From NCBI RefSeq assembly GCF_017876435.1, contig NZ_JAGIOA010000001.1:3286001-3350000 (forward strand): 64,000 nt of DNA, read 5' to 3'. A program made the translations under genes and the position numbers. Under the pieces are notes generated by a model that searched no databases, was not told the origin of the DNA, and saw only the letters and a list, made by a program, of their open reading frames with translations. The first letter of the stretch is position 1. Every line of letters begins with the position of its first letter. This stretch comes from Microbacterium phyllosphaerae (GTDB lineage: Bacteria; Actinomycetota; Actinomycetes; Actinomycetales; Microbacteriaceae). Shown here piece after piece: positions 16,180 to 23,565 of the stretch.

Positions 16180-17973
16180 TCACCGACGGTGCGCCGCGCG
16201 ACCTCCGTGGCCCGCGAGCGCGTCGGCGGCGCGGATGAGGCTCAGGTGCGAAAGCGCCTGCGGGGTGTTGCCCGCCTGCCGCGCGTTCGCGACGTCGTAC
16301 TCCTCCGACAGCAGTCCGAGGTCGTTCGTCATCCCGATCAACCGCTCCATCAGATCGCGCGCCTCGTCGACACGACCGCTCGTCGCATACTGCTCGACCA
16401 GCCAGAAGCTGCACGCGATGAAGGGATGCTCATCGCCGTCGAGCCCGTCCACACCCGACTCCGTGCGGTAGCGACGGAGGAATCCGTCGGTGAGCAGGGT
16501 GCGCTCGATCTGCTCCACGGTGCGGAGCATCCGCGGGTCGTCGGCGGCACAGTACCCGACCTGTGGGAGCACGAGCAGCGAGGCGTCGACCTCGGTGGAG
16601 CCGTAGTGCTGGATGAAGTATCCGTGGTCCGCGTCGACGCCGCGCTCGTCGATCTCGCGGCGCAGACCGTCGCGCACCGTCGCCCAGCGATCGGCGTCAC
16701 CGGCGAGGCCGCGCTCCCGCACGGCGCGGACGCCGCGGTCGAGAGCCGCCCACATCATGACCCGGGAGTGGGTGAACCACTGCGGCTCGCCCCGGATCTC
16801 CCAGATGCCGTTGTCCGGGCGGTCGATGGACGCGATCACCTGCTCGATGAGCGCCCGCTGCAGGGGCCACGAGAAGTCGCCCTCCTCGAGACCTGCGATC
16901 CTGGCGCACTCGAGCGCGACGAGCACCTCGCCGATCACATCTCCCTGGTACTGGTCGACCGCGCCGTTGCCGATCCGCACCGGCGCCGCCCCTCCGTAGC
17001 CGGGCAGGCTCGTGAGCTCGCGCTCGATGAGGTCGCGCTCCCCGGCGATCCCGTACATGATCTGCACCTCGTTCGGCTCACCGGCGACGGCTCGGAGCAG
17101 CCATCGACGCCAGTGATGGGCTTCGGTGAGGAATCCGTGGGCGATGAGCGCCTCGAGCGTCAGCGCGGCGTCCCGCAGCCAGACGAAGCGGTAGTCCCAG
17201 TTCCGCGAGCCGCCGAACTCCTCGGGGAGCGACGTGGTCGCCGCGGCCACGATGCCACCGGTGTCCTTGTTCGTGAGCGCCCGCAGCACGAGCAGGGAGC
17301 GCACGACCTCGCCACGGTACGCACCGTCGTGCTGGATCCCGCTCGCCCAGCCCTGCCACCACGCTCGCGTGGCGGCGATCGCGTCGTCGACGTCGAGCGG
17401 TGCCGGGTGATGCTCGTGCGAGGGGAACCAGCTGAGAGTCAGGTCTCGGACCTCTTCCGCCGAGACCGTGAGCGTCCCCCGATGCCTGTGATCCTCCGCG
17501 ACGAGCCGCACTCCGCGCACGATCACCGCCTCCGGTCCGGCCGTCGCGCGCAGGGCCGGCTGCTCGCTCGTACCCACCTGACGCACCCACGGAAGCCTGC
17601 GGGAGTAGTCGAAGTGCAGACGCAGCTCGGTGACGAACTCGACCTGACCTGTGATGCCGACGATCCGACGCACGACGTCGCTGCGCGTCGGATGCAGCGG
17701 CATGAACTCGTGCACCTCCGCGACACCGTCCGACGTCTCCCACCGGGTGACGAGGATGAACGTGTCCGACACGTAGTGCCGCTCGGAGGTCGCCGTCTCA
17801 TCGAGCGGACGCAGTGTCCAGCATCCGTTCGGCGCCTCCCCCAGCAGCGCTCCGAACAGCGACGGCGCATCGAACCGAGGCAGGCACAGCCAGTCGATGC
17901 TGCCCTCCTTCGAGACGAGCGCGCCGGTGCGGCAGTCGCTGAGCAGGGCGTAGTCCTCGATGGGAGCGGGCAT
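16180..17973 (-). CDS. GH15-family trehalase (glucoamylase-like glycoside hydrolase)
   Basis: The 597-residue protein starts with the family N-terminus (IEDYALLSDCRTGALVSKEG, then SIDWLCLPRFDAPSLF) and contains the (alpha/alpha)6 catalytic region with NKDTGGIVAAATTSLPE, GGSRNWDYRFVWLRDA and GYCAADDPR. This set matches actinobacterial GH15 trehalases such as mycobacterial Rv2402, rather than starch glucoamylases. No signal peptide is seen, so it acts in the cytoplasm on trehalose. CAGAAT is 6 nt before the ATG. The frame runs on upstream over the divergent G6PDH-like gene, but that extension has no family similarity. Confidence 0.88.
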   Translation of the reverse strand: MPAPIEDYALLSDCRTGALVSKEGSIDWLCLPRFDAPSLFGALLGEAPNGCWTLRPLDETATSERHYVSDTFILVTRWETSDGVAEVHEFMPLHPTRSDVVRRIVGITGQVEFVTELRLHFDYSRRLPWVRQVGTSEQPALRATAGPEAVIVRGVRLVAEDHRHRGTLTVSAEEVRDLTLSWFPSHEHHPAPLDVDDAIAATRAWWQGWASGIQHDGAYRGEVVRSLLVLRALTNKDTGGIVAAATTSLPEEFGGSRNWDYRFVWLRDAALTLEALIAHGFLTEAHHWRRWLLRAVAGEPNEVQIMYGIAGERDLIERELTSLPGYGGAAPVRIGNGAVDQYQGDVIGEVLVALECARIAGLEEGDFSWPLQRALIEQVIASIDRPDNGIWEIRGEPQWFTHSRVMMWAALDRGVRAVRERGLAGDADRWATVRDGLRREIDERGVDADHGYFIQHYGSTEVDASLLVLPQVGYCAADDPRMLRTVEQIERTLLTDGFLRRYRTESGVDGLDGDEHPFIACSFWLVEQYATSGRVDEARDLMERLIGMTNDLGLLSEEYDVANARQAGNTPQALSHLSLIRAADALAGHGGRAAHRR

Positions 17974-17979
17974 CGACCG

Positions 17980-17985
17980 ATTCTG
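17980..17985 (-). promoter_or_regulatory. -10 element (CAGAAT) of the trehalase gene, leaderless
   Basis: CAGAAT ends 6 nt before the ATG at 17973. Confidence 0.5.
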
Positions 17986-18012
17986 GCACGACTGTCGACG
18001 GGGTGGACGGGT

Positions 18013-18018
18013 TACGGT
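18013..18018 (+). promoter_or_regulatory. -10 element (TACGGT) of the G6PDH-like gene, leaderless
   Basis: TACGGT ends 6 nt before the ATG at 18025. The divergent trehalase promoter is only 28 bp away. Confidence 0.6.
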
Positions 18019-18024
18019 GGGGTC

Positions 18025-19389
18025 ATGGCCGATGCGACGACGCTCGTGATCTTCGGAGCCGGTGGCGATCTCGCCTCCCGTCTCCTCCTTCCCGCGCTGG
18101 GACAGCTGCTGATGAGAGAGCCCGCTCGCTCGGTCAGCATCGTCGGCGCCGACCGCGAGGAGCTGACCGACGCCGATCTCGAGGCCGTCGTCCGCACGGC
18201 GTTCGCGACGATGGATGCCGAGGCCGCCGCCTCCCGCGTCGACGTGGAATACGTGCGGACCGACATCACGAAATCCGATGACCTGCGCGCGGTGCTGAAG
18301 GACCGCGCCGGGCAGGTGGCGATCTACTTCGCCGTGCCACCCTCGGTCGCGGCGGCCTCGATCGCGGCGCTGACGCCCGACATGCTGCCCGACGGCGCCG
18401 TCCTCGTCATGGAGAAGCCGTTCGGCACCGACGAAGAGAGCGCGCGAGCGCTGAACCGCACGCTCACGGCGCTGGTCCCCGAGAGTCAGGTCTTCCGGGT
18501 CGATCACTTCCTCGGTCGTTCGACCACTCTCAACCTGCTCGGCGCGCGCTTCGCCAACCGCATCCTCGAACCGCTGTGGTCGGCCGAGAGCATCGAGTCG
18601 GTCGACATCGTCTACGACGAATCGCTCGCTCTGGAGGGCCGCGCCGGGTACTACGACTCGGCCGGGGCGCTGGTCGACATGATCCAGAGCCATCTCCTGC
18701 AGGTGCTCGCCGTGCTGGCGATGGAGGAGCCGACGACGCTCGACGAGGTCGACTTCCGCGCGGCGACGAGCGCCGTGCTCCGGGCGACCACGGTGTGGGG
18801 CGACGACCCGGTGGCGTCGTCGCGCCGGGCTCGGTACACGGCCGGCACGGTCGGCGGTGCCGAGAAGCCGTCGTACGTCGACGAGCCCGGCGTCGACCCC
18901 GAGCGTCAGACCGAGACCCTCGCCGAGGCGACCTTCGAGGTGCGCAACAGCCGCTGGGCGGGGACGCCGTTCCGGCTGCGATCCGGCAAGGCGCTCGGCA
19001 CGCCGGCGACCGAGATCGTCGTGCACTTCCGTCCCGTCAGGCACCTGCCGACCGGACTGACCGGCTCGTCTGCGGGCGCCGCCCTCCGCTTCTCGCTCGG
19101 CCCCGACCGGATCTCGCTCGACCTGAACCTGAACGCCGCGGAGGATCCGTTCGAGCTGGAGCGCGCGACGCTGTCGGCAGAGCTCGGCGAGGGGGCTCTC
19201 AAGGCGTACGCCGAAGTGCTCTCCGGGGTGCTCGACGGCGACCCGCTGCTGGCCGTGCGCGGCGATGCCGCCGAGCAGTGCTGGCGGATCGTCGCGCCCA
19301 TCCTCGAGGCGTGGCACCGAGGCGAGGTACCCCTCGAGGAGTACGTCGCCGGCTCACCCGGACCCGACGGCTGGCCCGCCCTCGGCTGA
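18025..19389 (+). CDS. glucose-6-phosphate dehydrogenase family protein, divergent
   Basis: The 454-residue protein has a Rossmann start (IFGAGGDLASRLLLPAL), EKPFG at 130-134 and the active-site segment RVDHFLGRSTTLNLL from 158, with the catalytic His at 161. Canonical enzymes have DHYLGKE; here the substrate-binding Lys is Arg and the next residues differ, and the Lys of the N-terminal GDLAKRKL motif is Ser. It is therefore probably a G6PDH-like paralogue with altered substrate or activity rather than the main Zwf. It is divergent from the trehalase gene, so a role in glucose made from trehalose is plausible. Confidence 0.8.
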   Translation: MADATTLVIFGAGGDLASRLLLPALGQLLMREPARSVSIVGADREELTDADLEAVVRTAFATMDAEAAASRVDVEYVRTDITKSDDLRAVLKDRAGQVAIYFAVPPSVAAASIAALTPDMLPDGAVLVMEKPFGTDEESARALNRTLTALVPESQVFRVDHFLGRSTTLNLLGARFANRILEPLWSAESIESVDIVYDESLALEGRAGYYDSAGALVDMIQSHLLQVLAVLAMEEPTTLDEVDFRAATSAVLRATTVWGDDPVASSRRARYTAGTVGGAEKPSYVDEPGVDPERQTETLAEATFEVRNSRWAGTPFRLRSGKALGTPATEIVVHFRPVRHLPTGLTGSSAGAALRFSLGPDRISLDLNLNAAEDPFELERATLSAELGEGALKAYAEVLSGVLDGDPLLAVRGDAAEQCWRIVAPILEAWHRGEVPLEEYVAGSPGPDGWPALG

Positions 19390-19458
19390 GTGACGTCCGG
19401 ACGGAACGAGGGATGCCGCGGAGCGGCGTGTACGGGAACGAGAGTCCCTGACCGGGGT

Positions 19459-19464
19459 TACGCT
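19459..19464 (+). promoter_or_regulatory. -10 element (TACGCT) of the YqaJ-like gene, leaderless
   Basis: TACGCT ends 6 nt before the GTG at 19471 and decides the start. Confidence 0.6.
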
Positions 19465-19470
19465 CGATGG

Positions 19471-20163
19471 GTGACCCCGGAACTCCAAGCTCGCATCGTC
19501 GCGGACTCCCGCGACCGCGTGGCCTGGATGCGGGCCCGCTCGCGCGGGATCACCGCGACGGATGTGGCCGGTCTCACGAGCGAGCGATCGATCGCACGCG
19601 CAGCAGACTCGAAGCTCGGCGGCGGTCCCCGTTTCGGCGGCAACGCGTACACGGATCACGGTCGGCGCCGCGAGCCCGAGATCGCCGCCTGGGTCGCTGC
19701 GACGCACGGCATCCTTCCCTCCTCCGCCCTGTTCCGCGCCGAGGTCGAACACCGCCACCTCGCCACTCCCGACGGCATCGCCGTCGATGCGGGCGGACGC
19801 GTCGAGCTCGCCGAGATCAAGACGACGAACAAGGCGTTCCGCGGCATCCCCCGCACCTACCTCCGTCAGGTGTGGTGGCAGCAGCACGTGCTCGGCGCCG
19901 AGCGCACGCTGTTCGTGTGGGAGGAGCACGTCGACTTCTCCCCCATCCACGACGAGCCCAAGTGCGTCTGGATCGACCGCGACGACCGCGAGATCGCGAA
20001 GCTGGTGGGCTTGGCGACCGACCTCATCGACGAGCTGTACCGGCGCACCACCGGCATGCAGGTGCCGACGCGGATCGCCGAAGCCACGGCCGCCGCAGCC
20101 GCCAGCCGCCGTGAGCACCTCCGCGAGCGCGACGCCTTCCGCGCGCTCGCCCTCGCCGACTGA
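19471..20163 (+). CDS. YqaJ-like (lambda-exonuclease-fold) nuclease
   Basis: The 230-residue protein has the YqaJ/lambda-exonuclease pattern: GNAYTDHGRRREPEIAAWV (57-75) with Glu68, TPDGIAV with Asp101, then ELAEIKTTNKAF with Glu115-x-Lys117, making a full PD-(D/E)xK catalytic set, followed by a Gln-rich helix (RQVWWQQHVLG). Such enzymes degrade or resect DNA and in phages work with a single-strand annealing partner. No annealing protein, phage gene or DNA-modification gene is adjacent, so this chromosomal copy stands alone. GTG at 19471 is preferred over an upstream extension because of the leaderless promoter. Confidence 0.75.
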   Translation: MTPELQARIVADSRDRVAWMRARSRGITATDVAGLTSERSIARAADSKLGGGPRFGGNAYTDHGRRREPEIAAWVAATHGILPSSALFRAEVEHRHLATPDGIAVDAGGRVELAEIKTTNKAFRGIPRTYLRQVWWQQHVLGAERTLFVWEEHVDFSPIHDEPKCVWIDRDDREIAKLVGLATDLIDELYRRTTGMQVPTRIAEATAAAAASRREHLRERDAFRALALAD

Positions 20164-20178
20164 ATCTCGCGGGCCGCG

Positions 20179-20712
20179 TCACGTCCCGTTCGCCGGGGTG
20201 CACGAGACCGCCGTCGACAGAAGCGGCGCGTTGTAGGTGACCGTGGTGGGTGTCGTCGAGGTCTTCCAGGTGCCGTATGTGGTGCGCATCTCGAGGACGA
20301 TGTCGGCTCCGAGCAACGACCCGAGCAGTCCGCTGAGCAGACCGGTGGTGATGTCGGCGGTGTAACGGCCCTGCGCGTCCGGGCCGGTCACCGTGGGGAC
20401 GATCACGTTGGTGCCCACCCGCCATTCGACATTGCTGCCGGAGAAACTCGAGTAGGGGGTGACCGCCGGCCACTCCCACGTGACCTTCATGAACGATCCG
20501 CCCAGCACGGGAGGGCGGATGCAGGTGGGGATGCTCGTGATCTGCGGCGGCAGGAGACGGGCGGTGAAGGTGGTCTGCGCCTGCTCCGCATCGGTGAAGG
20601 ACGCGTCGGACACCTGGGCGGCGGGAGCGAGTCCGATGCCCACGAGAAGGGCCGCCCCCGCGATCGCGGCGAGCGCGCGGCGACGGCGCGAGCTCTCTGC
20701 GAGGTCCCTCAT
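20179..20712 (-). CDS. TasA/CalY-like secreted protein with SipW-type signal peptide (third copy)
   Basis: The 177-residue protein has a basic start (ESSRRRRALAAIAGAALLVG), a hydrophobic core and then VSDASFTDAEQAQTTFTA, a weaker version of the A-x-(W/F)-x-D-(S/A)-E segment that follows SipW-cleaved signals. The mature part is Thr/Ser/Val-rich with a Trp-containing beta-like pattern. It is the last gene of the surface operon; its ATG overlaps the stop of the LAxTG gene and follows GGAGG. The product is likely exported and assembled at the cell surface. Confidence 0.7.
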   Translation of the reverse strand: MRDLAESSRRRRALAAIAGAALLVGIGLAPAAQVSDASFTDAEQAQTTFTARLLPPQITSIPTCIRPPVLGGSFMKVTWEWPAVTPYSSFSGSNVEWRVGTNVIVPTVTGPDAQGRYTADITTGLLSGLLGSLLGADIVLEMRTTYGTWKTSTTPTTVTYNAPLLSTAVSCTPANGT

Positions 20713-21356
20713 GGGGCATCCTCCCCCGCCGTCGATCCTCGACGCGTGCGGGCGGCGATCGTGAGCCCGCCACCGACCAGCACCGCCGCGACGCCGAGCG
20801 ACCACGGAACGACCGGTGTGAGCCCGGTCGTCGCGAGACCGCCGTCGGGTCCGACGACGACGGTTTCTCCGGCACCCGAGGCGTGCACGCGCACCTGAGT
20901 CGTCCCCGGGTCCGCTCGCTCGAGTCTGACCTCAAGGCGCAGGTGCATGACCTCGGAGTCCGTCATCTCCGCGAGCGGGGTCTCGGTGCCGTCGCGGGGC
21001 ACCGGCCAGGCGGCCATGAGCTCGGAGGCGCCGCTCGAGCATCCGGTCGGATCCCACTCCTGCGCGCAGGCGCGCACGTCGACCACGATCGCGGCATCAC
21101 CGCTCGCGCTCACGCCGACCCTGATGACGCCGGGATCCGACGCCTCGGCGCTCACCGTGACGTCCCACTGCATGGTCTGTCCGGGGAGCATGTCGGACGC
21201 GGCCTCCCAGTCGGCGACCGAGACGATCCGCAGCACATCGCCCTGCACGATCTCCGTCGTCGGCGCCGCCCATGCGGGCGGTGCACACACGACGGCTGCC
21301 GTCGCGCCGAGCACGATGGCAAGGATGCGCGACGCCACCGCCCTCGCGTCCGTCAT
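20709..21356 (-). CDS. secreted cell-wall-anchored protein with LAxTG sorting signal
   Basis: The 215-residue protein has an N-terminal signal peptide ending APPAWA-AP (about residue 30), a beta-rich extracellular domain with one Cys pair (ACAQEWDPTGCSS), and a C-terminal sorting signal: LATTG at 174-178, a hydrophobic helix, then RTRRGS. LAxTG is the motif of class E sortases in high-GC Gram-positives. No sortase gene is in the window. It overlaps the genes on both sides by 4 bp, so it is translationally coupled to SipW and to the third TasA-like protein, and may be the anchor or cap of a surface fibre. Confidence 0.75.
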   Translation of the reverse strand: MTDARAVASRILAIVLGATAAVVCAPPAWAAPTTEIVQGDVLRIVSVADWEAASDMLPGQTMQWDVTVSAEASDPGVIRVGVSASGDAAIVVDVRACAQEWDPTGCSSGASELMAAWPVPRDGTETPLAEMTDSEVMHLRLEVRLERADPGTTQVRVHASGAGETVVVGPDGGLATTGLTPVVPWSLGVAAVLVGGGLTIAARTRRGSTAGEDAP

Positions 21357-21979
21357 GGCGCCCTCGGGGTGTCGTCGTCACGGCGTTGCCGTGATGAACG
21401 CGGCCAGAACGCCCAGACGACGAGCACCGACGCTCCGATCGTGAGACCGCCGAGCACCAGCGGGTCGCCCATGGCCACGATCACGGTCGCGATGCCGGGC
21501 ACGGAGAAGAGCACGACGCGCACCGTCTGCACGGTGTAGGGGTAGGGGTCGTCCGCCGCGTTCGCATCTCCGCGCATCGTGATCACGCGCTGGGCGTCGG
21601 TCGGGCCGGCAGAGACCGAGGTGACTCGGTGGGTGACGGGCAGATCCCCTTCTCGGTCGACCGTGACCACGTCTCCGACGTCGATCTCGGAGGCAGGGAC
21701 GCTCTGCACGACGGCGACGGAGCCGGCCGGGATGGTGGGAGACATGGAGCCGGTGCGGAACATGATCAGCGTGATGTTCGCCGTGAGCGCGAGCACCACC
21801 AGCACCATGCAGAGCACTCCGGCCGCTGCAGCGACCCAGAGCAGGGCGTCCCCGAGCATCCGTCCGATCCCGCGATGCCGCGCACGAGGGAGAGAGGACG
21901 ACACAGCCACGGATGCCGAGGGCTCGCCGACCGTCGACGCCTGCTCCCGCAGGCTCCGCCTCGTCGGCTGCACGGTCAT
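21353..21979 (-). CDS. sipW: SipW-type (ER/archaeal-like) signal peptidase I
   Basis: The 208-residue membrane protein has a long polar N-terminus, a transmembrane helix (about 44-68), the catalytic Ser78 in TGSMSPTIPAG, His117 in PVTHRV where ordinary bacterial signal peptidases have Lys, and Asp138 in MRGDAN. A second helix lies near the C-terminus. The Ser-His arrangement defines the SipW/ER-type class, which processes TasA-type fibre precursors. It lies between two TasA-like genes and the LAxTG gene in one transcription unit, so these are its likely substrates. Confidence 0.88.
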   Translation of the reverse strand: MTVQPTRRSLREQASTVGEPSASVAVSSSLPRARHRGIGRMLGDALLWVAAAAGVLCMVLVVLALTANITLIMFRTGSMSPTIPAGSVAVVQSVPASEIDVGDVVTVDREGDLPVTHRVTSVSAGPTDAQRVITMRGDANAADDPYPYTVQTVRVVLFSVPGIATVIVAMGDPLVLGGLTIGASVLVVWAFWPRSSRQRRDDDTPRAP

Positions 21980-22007
21980 CGTTCGTTCCCTCTTCTTCGC
22001 CGTCGCC

Positions 22008-22625
22008 TCAGGACGAGGTCCCGGTGATCTGCCACGTCTGGATCGCCGTCAGCCCCTGCGCGGTGTTGAGCGTGCCCGCGGGCAGTGTGACCGCGAAGCA
22101 GTAGTTGACCGTCGACGTGCCGTTGGCCGCGACGGCCTGGGTGCCGGTGCCGGCGGTGCCGATCGCGGAGTTGTCGGGCACCACCGCGGTCCCGGCCGTG
22201 TATGTGGTCGCGTTGCAGGCGACTCCCGCGATCGACCGCACCCCGTAGCGCAGGTACGTGCCCAGGCCTGTTCCCCCGGTCGACGCCACGCTGAGCTGCA
22301 GCGTCCCTGCGACCGACGGATTGGCGGTCTTGACGCTGAACAGCGCATAGACGGTCGACCCCGGCGCGAGCGCGTTGAACGGAGTGCTGAACGACAGCGC
22401 GCCCGGCGTGCCGACGGGGTGATTCGTGAACGTCGTACCGTCGACCGCACCGACGATGTCGAATCGACCCGCGGTGAAGGTCGCGGTGCCGTACTCCGAG
22501 TCGTTCCAGGCGGCGAGAGTGGCCGTCGTGCCGATGCCGAGCACCAGCCCTCCCGCGAGCAGGGCGCGCACCCGACGCACGAGCAGCCGCTTCCGCTCCC
22601 GCATGCGTCTGCGGGTCTCGGCCAT
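22008..22625 (-). CDS. TasA/CalY-like secreted protein with SipW-type signal peptide (second copy)
   Basis: The 205-residue protein has a very basic start (MAETRRRMRERKRLLVRRVR), then LLAGGLVLGIGTTATLAAWNDSEYGTATF split over residues 22-50: the hydrophobic core plus the AAWNDSE element typical of SipW-dependent signals. The mature domain is Thr/Ala/Gly-rich with two Cys, and paralogous to the first copy. It starts 2 bp after that gene ends and has no clear ribosome-binding site, so it is probably translationally coupled. Likely a fibre or matrix subunit. Confidence 0.78.
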   Translation of the reverse strand: MAETRRRMRERKRLLVRRVRALLAGGLVLGIGTTATLAAWNDSEYGTATFTAGRFDIVGAVDGTTFTNHPVGTPGALSFSTPFNALAPGSTVYALFSVKTANPSVAGTLQLSVASTGGTGLGTYLRYGVRSIAGVACNATTYTAGTAVVPDNSAIGTAGTGTQAVAANGTSTVNYCFAVTLPAGTLNTAQGLTAIQTWQITGTSS

Positions 22626-22627
22626 GA

Positions 22628-23251
22628 TCAGTTCGCGGTCGACGTCGCCGTGAACTTCCAGGTCGCGGTGGCCGATGCGCCCTGAGTCAGGCCGGCGCCT
22701 CCGGTGACCGCGAAGCAGAGCTGGACGGCGGTTCCGGCCGTTCCCGCGGTGGCCCCCTTCGTGAGCGGTACCGACGTGGGCGCGGTCTGGGCGCTCAACG
22801 TCGTGCCCGTGGCCACGACGGTGCCCGTCGCTCCCGCACCGCAGGTGGCTCCCGGCGCTATGGCTGTGACGACGTAGGAGAGATTGGCCTCATTGCCACC
22901 GGTGCCGGCGGTGACACCCGTCGGGAGCAAGGTCGCACTGTTGGTCGTGGTGCTGTCGAGACGCACCCAGAACGGTGCGTAGACGACATCGCCGGGGGCC
23001 ATGGACGACGCCACCGCAGGCAGCTGGAAGACGAGCGACGCGGCGGAACCGCCCGTGTCGACGTTGTGACTCGCGTAGCCTCCCGTCGCGCTCGTCGTCG
23101 AGCCCTCGAGGTTGAAGGATCCGGCGGTGAACGTGCCCGTCGCGAACTCCGAGTCGTTCCAGGCGGCGAGCGTCACCCCGATCCCGACGCCGAGCACGAG
23201 CCCTCCGGCCAACACTGCGAGCACTTTCCTTTGCGTGTCCTTCGTTGACAT
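22628..23251 (-). CDS. TasA/CalY-like secreted protein with SipW-type signal peptide (first copy)
   Basis: The 207-residue protein carries the signal LAVLAGGLVLGVGIGVTLAA followed by WNDSEFATGTFTAG, nearly the same as the next gene's product. The mature chain is low in charge and rich in Thr, Ala, Gly and Ser, as expected of a self-assembling surface subunit. ATG at 23251 is preferred over the open extension to 23275 because GAGGGGGA lies just before it. It is first in the five-gene operon and so probably the most abundant product. The two paralogues suggest a local duplication. Confidence 0.8.
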   Translation of the reverse strand: MSTKDTQRKVLAVLAGGLVLGVGIGVTLAAWNDSEFATGTFTAGSFNLEGSTTSATGGYASHNVDTGGSAASLVFQLPAVASSMAPGDVVYAPFWVRLDSTTTNSATLLPTGVTAGTGGNEANLSYVVTAIAPGATCGAGATGTVVATGTTLSAQTAPTSVPLTKGATAGTAGTAVQLCFAVTGGAGLTQGASATATWKFTATSTAN

Positions 23252-23565
23252 TGCACATTCCCCCTCAGGAATCACGACCCGCGGATGACTGGGGATGGCC
23301 GCCCCTCAGCGGCCCACATCGACGTCGTCGCTTCGTTTCGGTCAGTTTTGTCCAAGACATCTCGTATATCAAGGCCGTGTCGATCACGATCGCACATCGC
23401 TCCCCGCATTTCCCGACGAAACGTCTGTGCCAAGCACGAACCGATGGGCCGGTCGACGATGGTTGACGAACATCAACCACTTGCGTATAGTTGACGAAGT
23501 TCAACCATCTATCCGCCGCGCCAGAGCTGACGCAGCACGACCCAGCGACTCGCGAAAGGCTCCGC
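23252..23565. other. 314-bp divergent intergenic region (surface operon / DHA2 exporter)
   Basis: No gene is seen here. The right third holds the exporter promoter with its two operators. The left part should hold the promoter of the surface operon, but no clear -35/-10 pair was found. It is visibly more AT-rich than the flanking genes near 23340-23420. Confidence 0.6.
23460..23507 (+). promoter_or_regulatory. promoter with two MarR-type operators, exporter operon
   Basis: -35 TTGACG (23463-23468), 17-bp spacer and -10 TATAGT (23486-23491). Two 16-bp dyads of the form GTTGACGAANNTCAAC lie at 23462-23477 and 23490-23505, 28 bp apart. The first covers the -35 and the second starts in the -10 and runs over the expected start point. 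Repression by the downstream MarR protein, relieved by a drug ligand, is the obvious reading. Confidence 0.8.

Noticed and set aside
15928..18024. A 5' extension of the G6PDH-like frame by about 700 codons.
   Set aside because: It runs antisense to the trehalase and rplJ leader; the family N-terminus and a leaderless promoter place the start at 18025.
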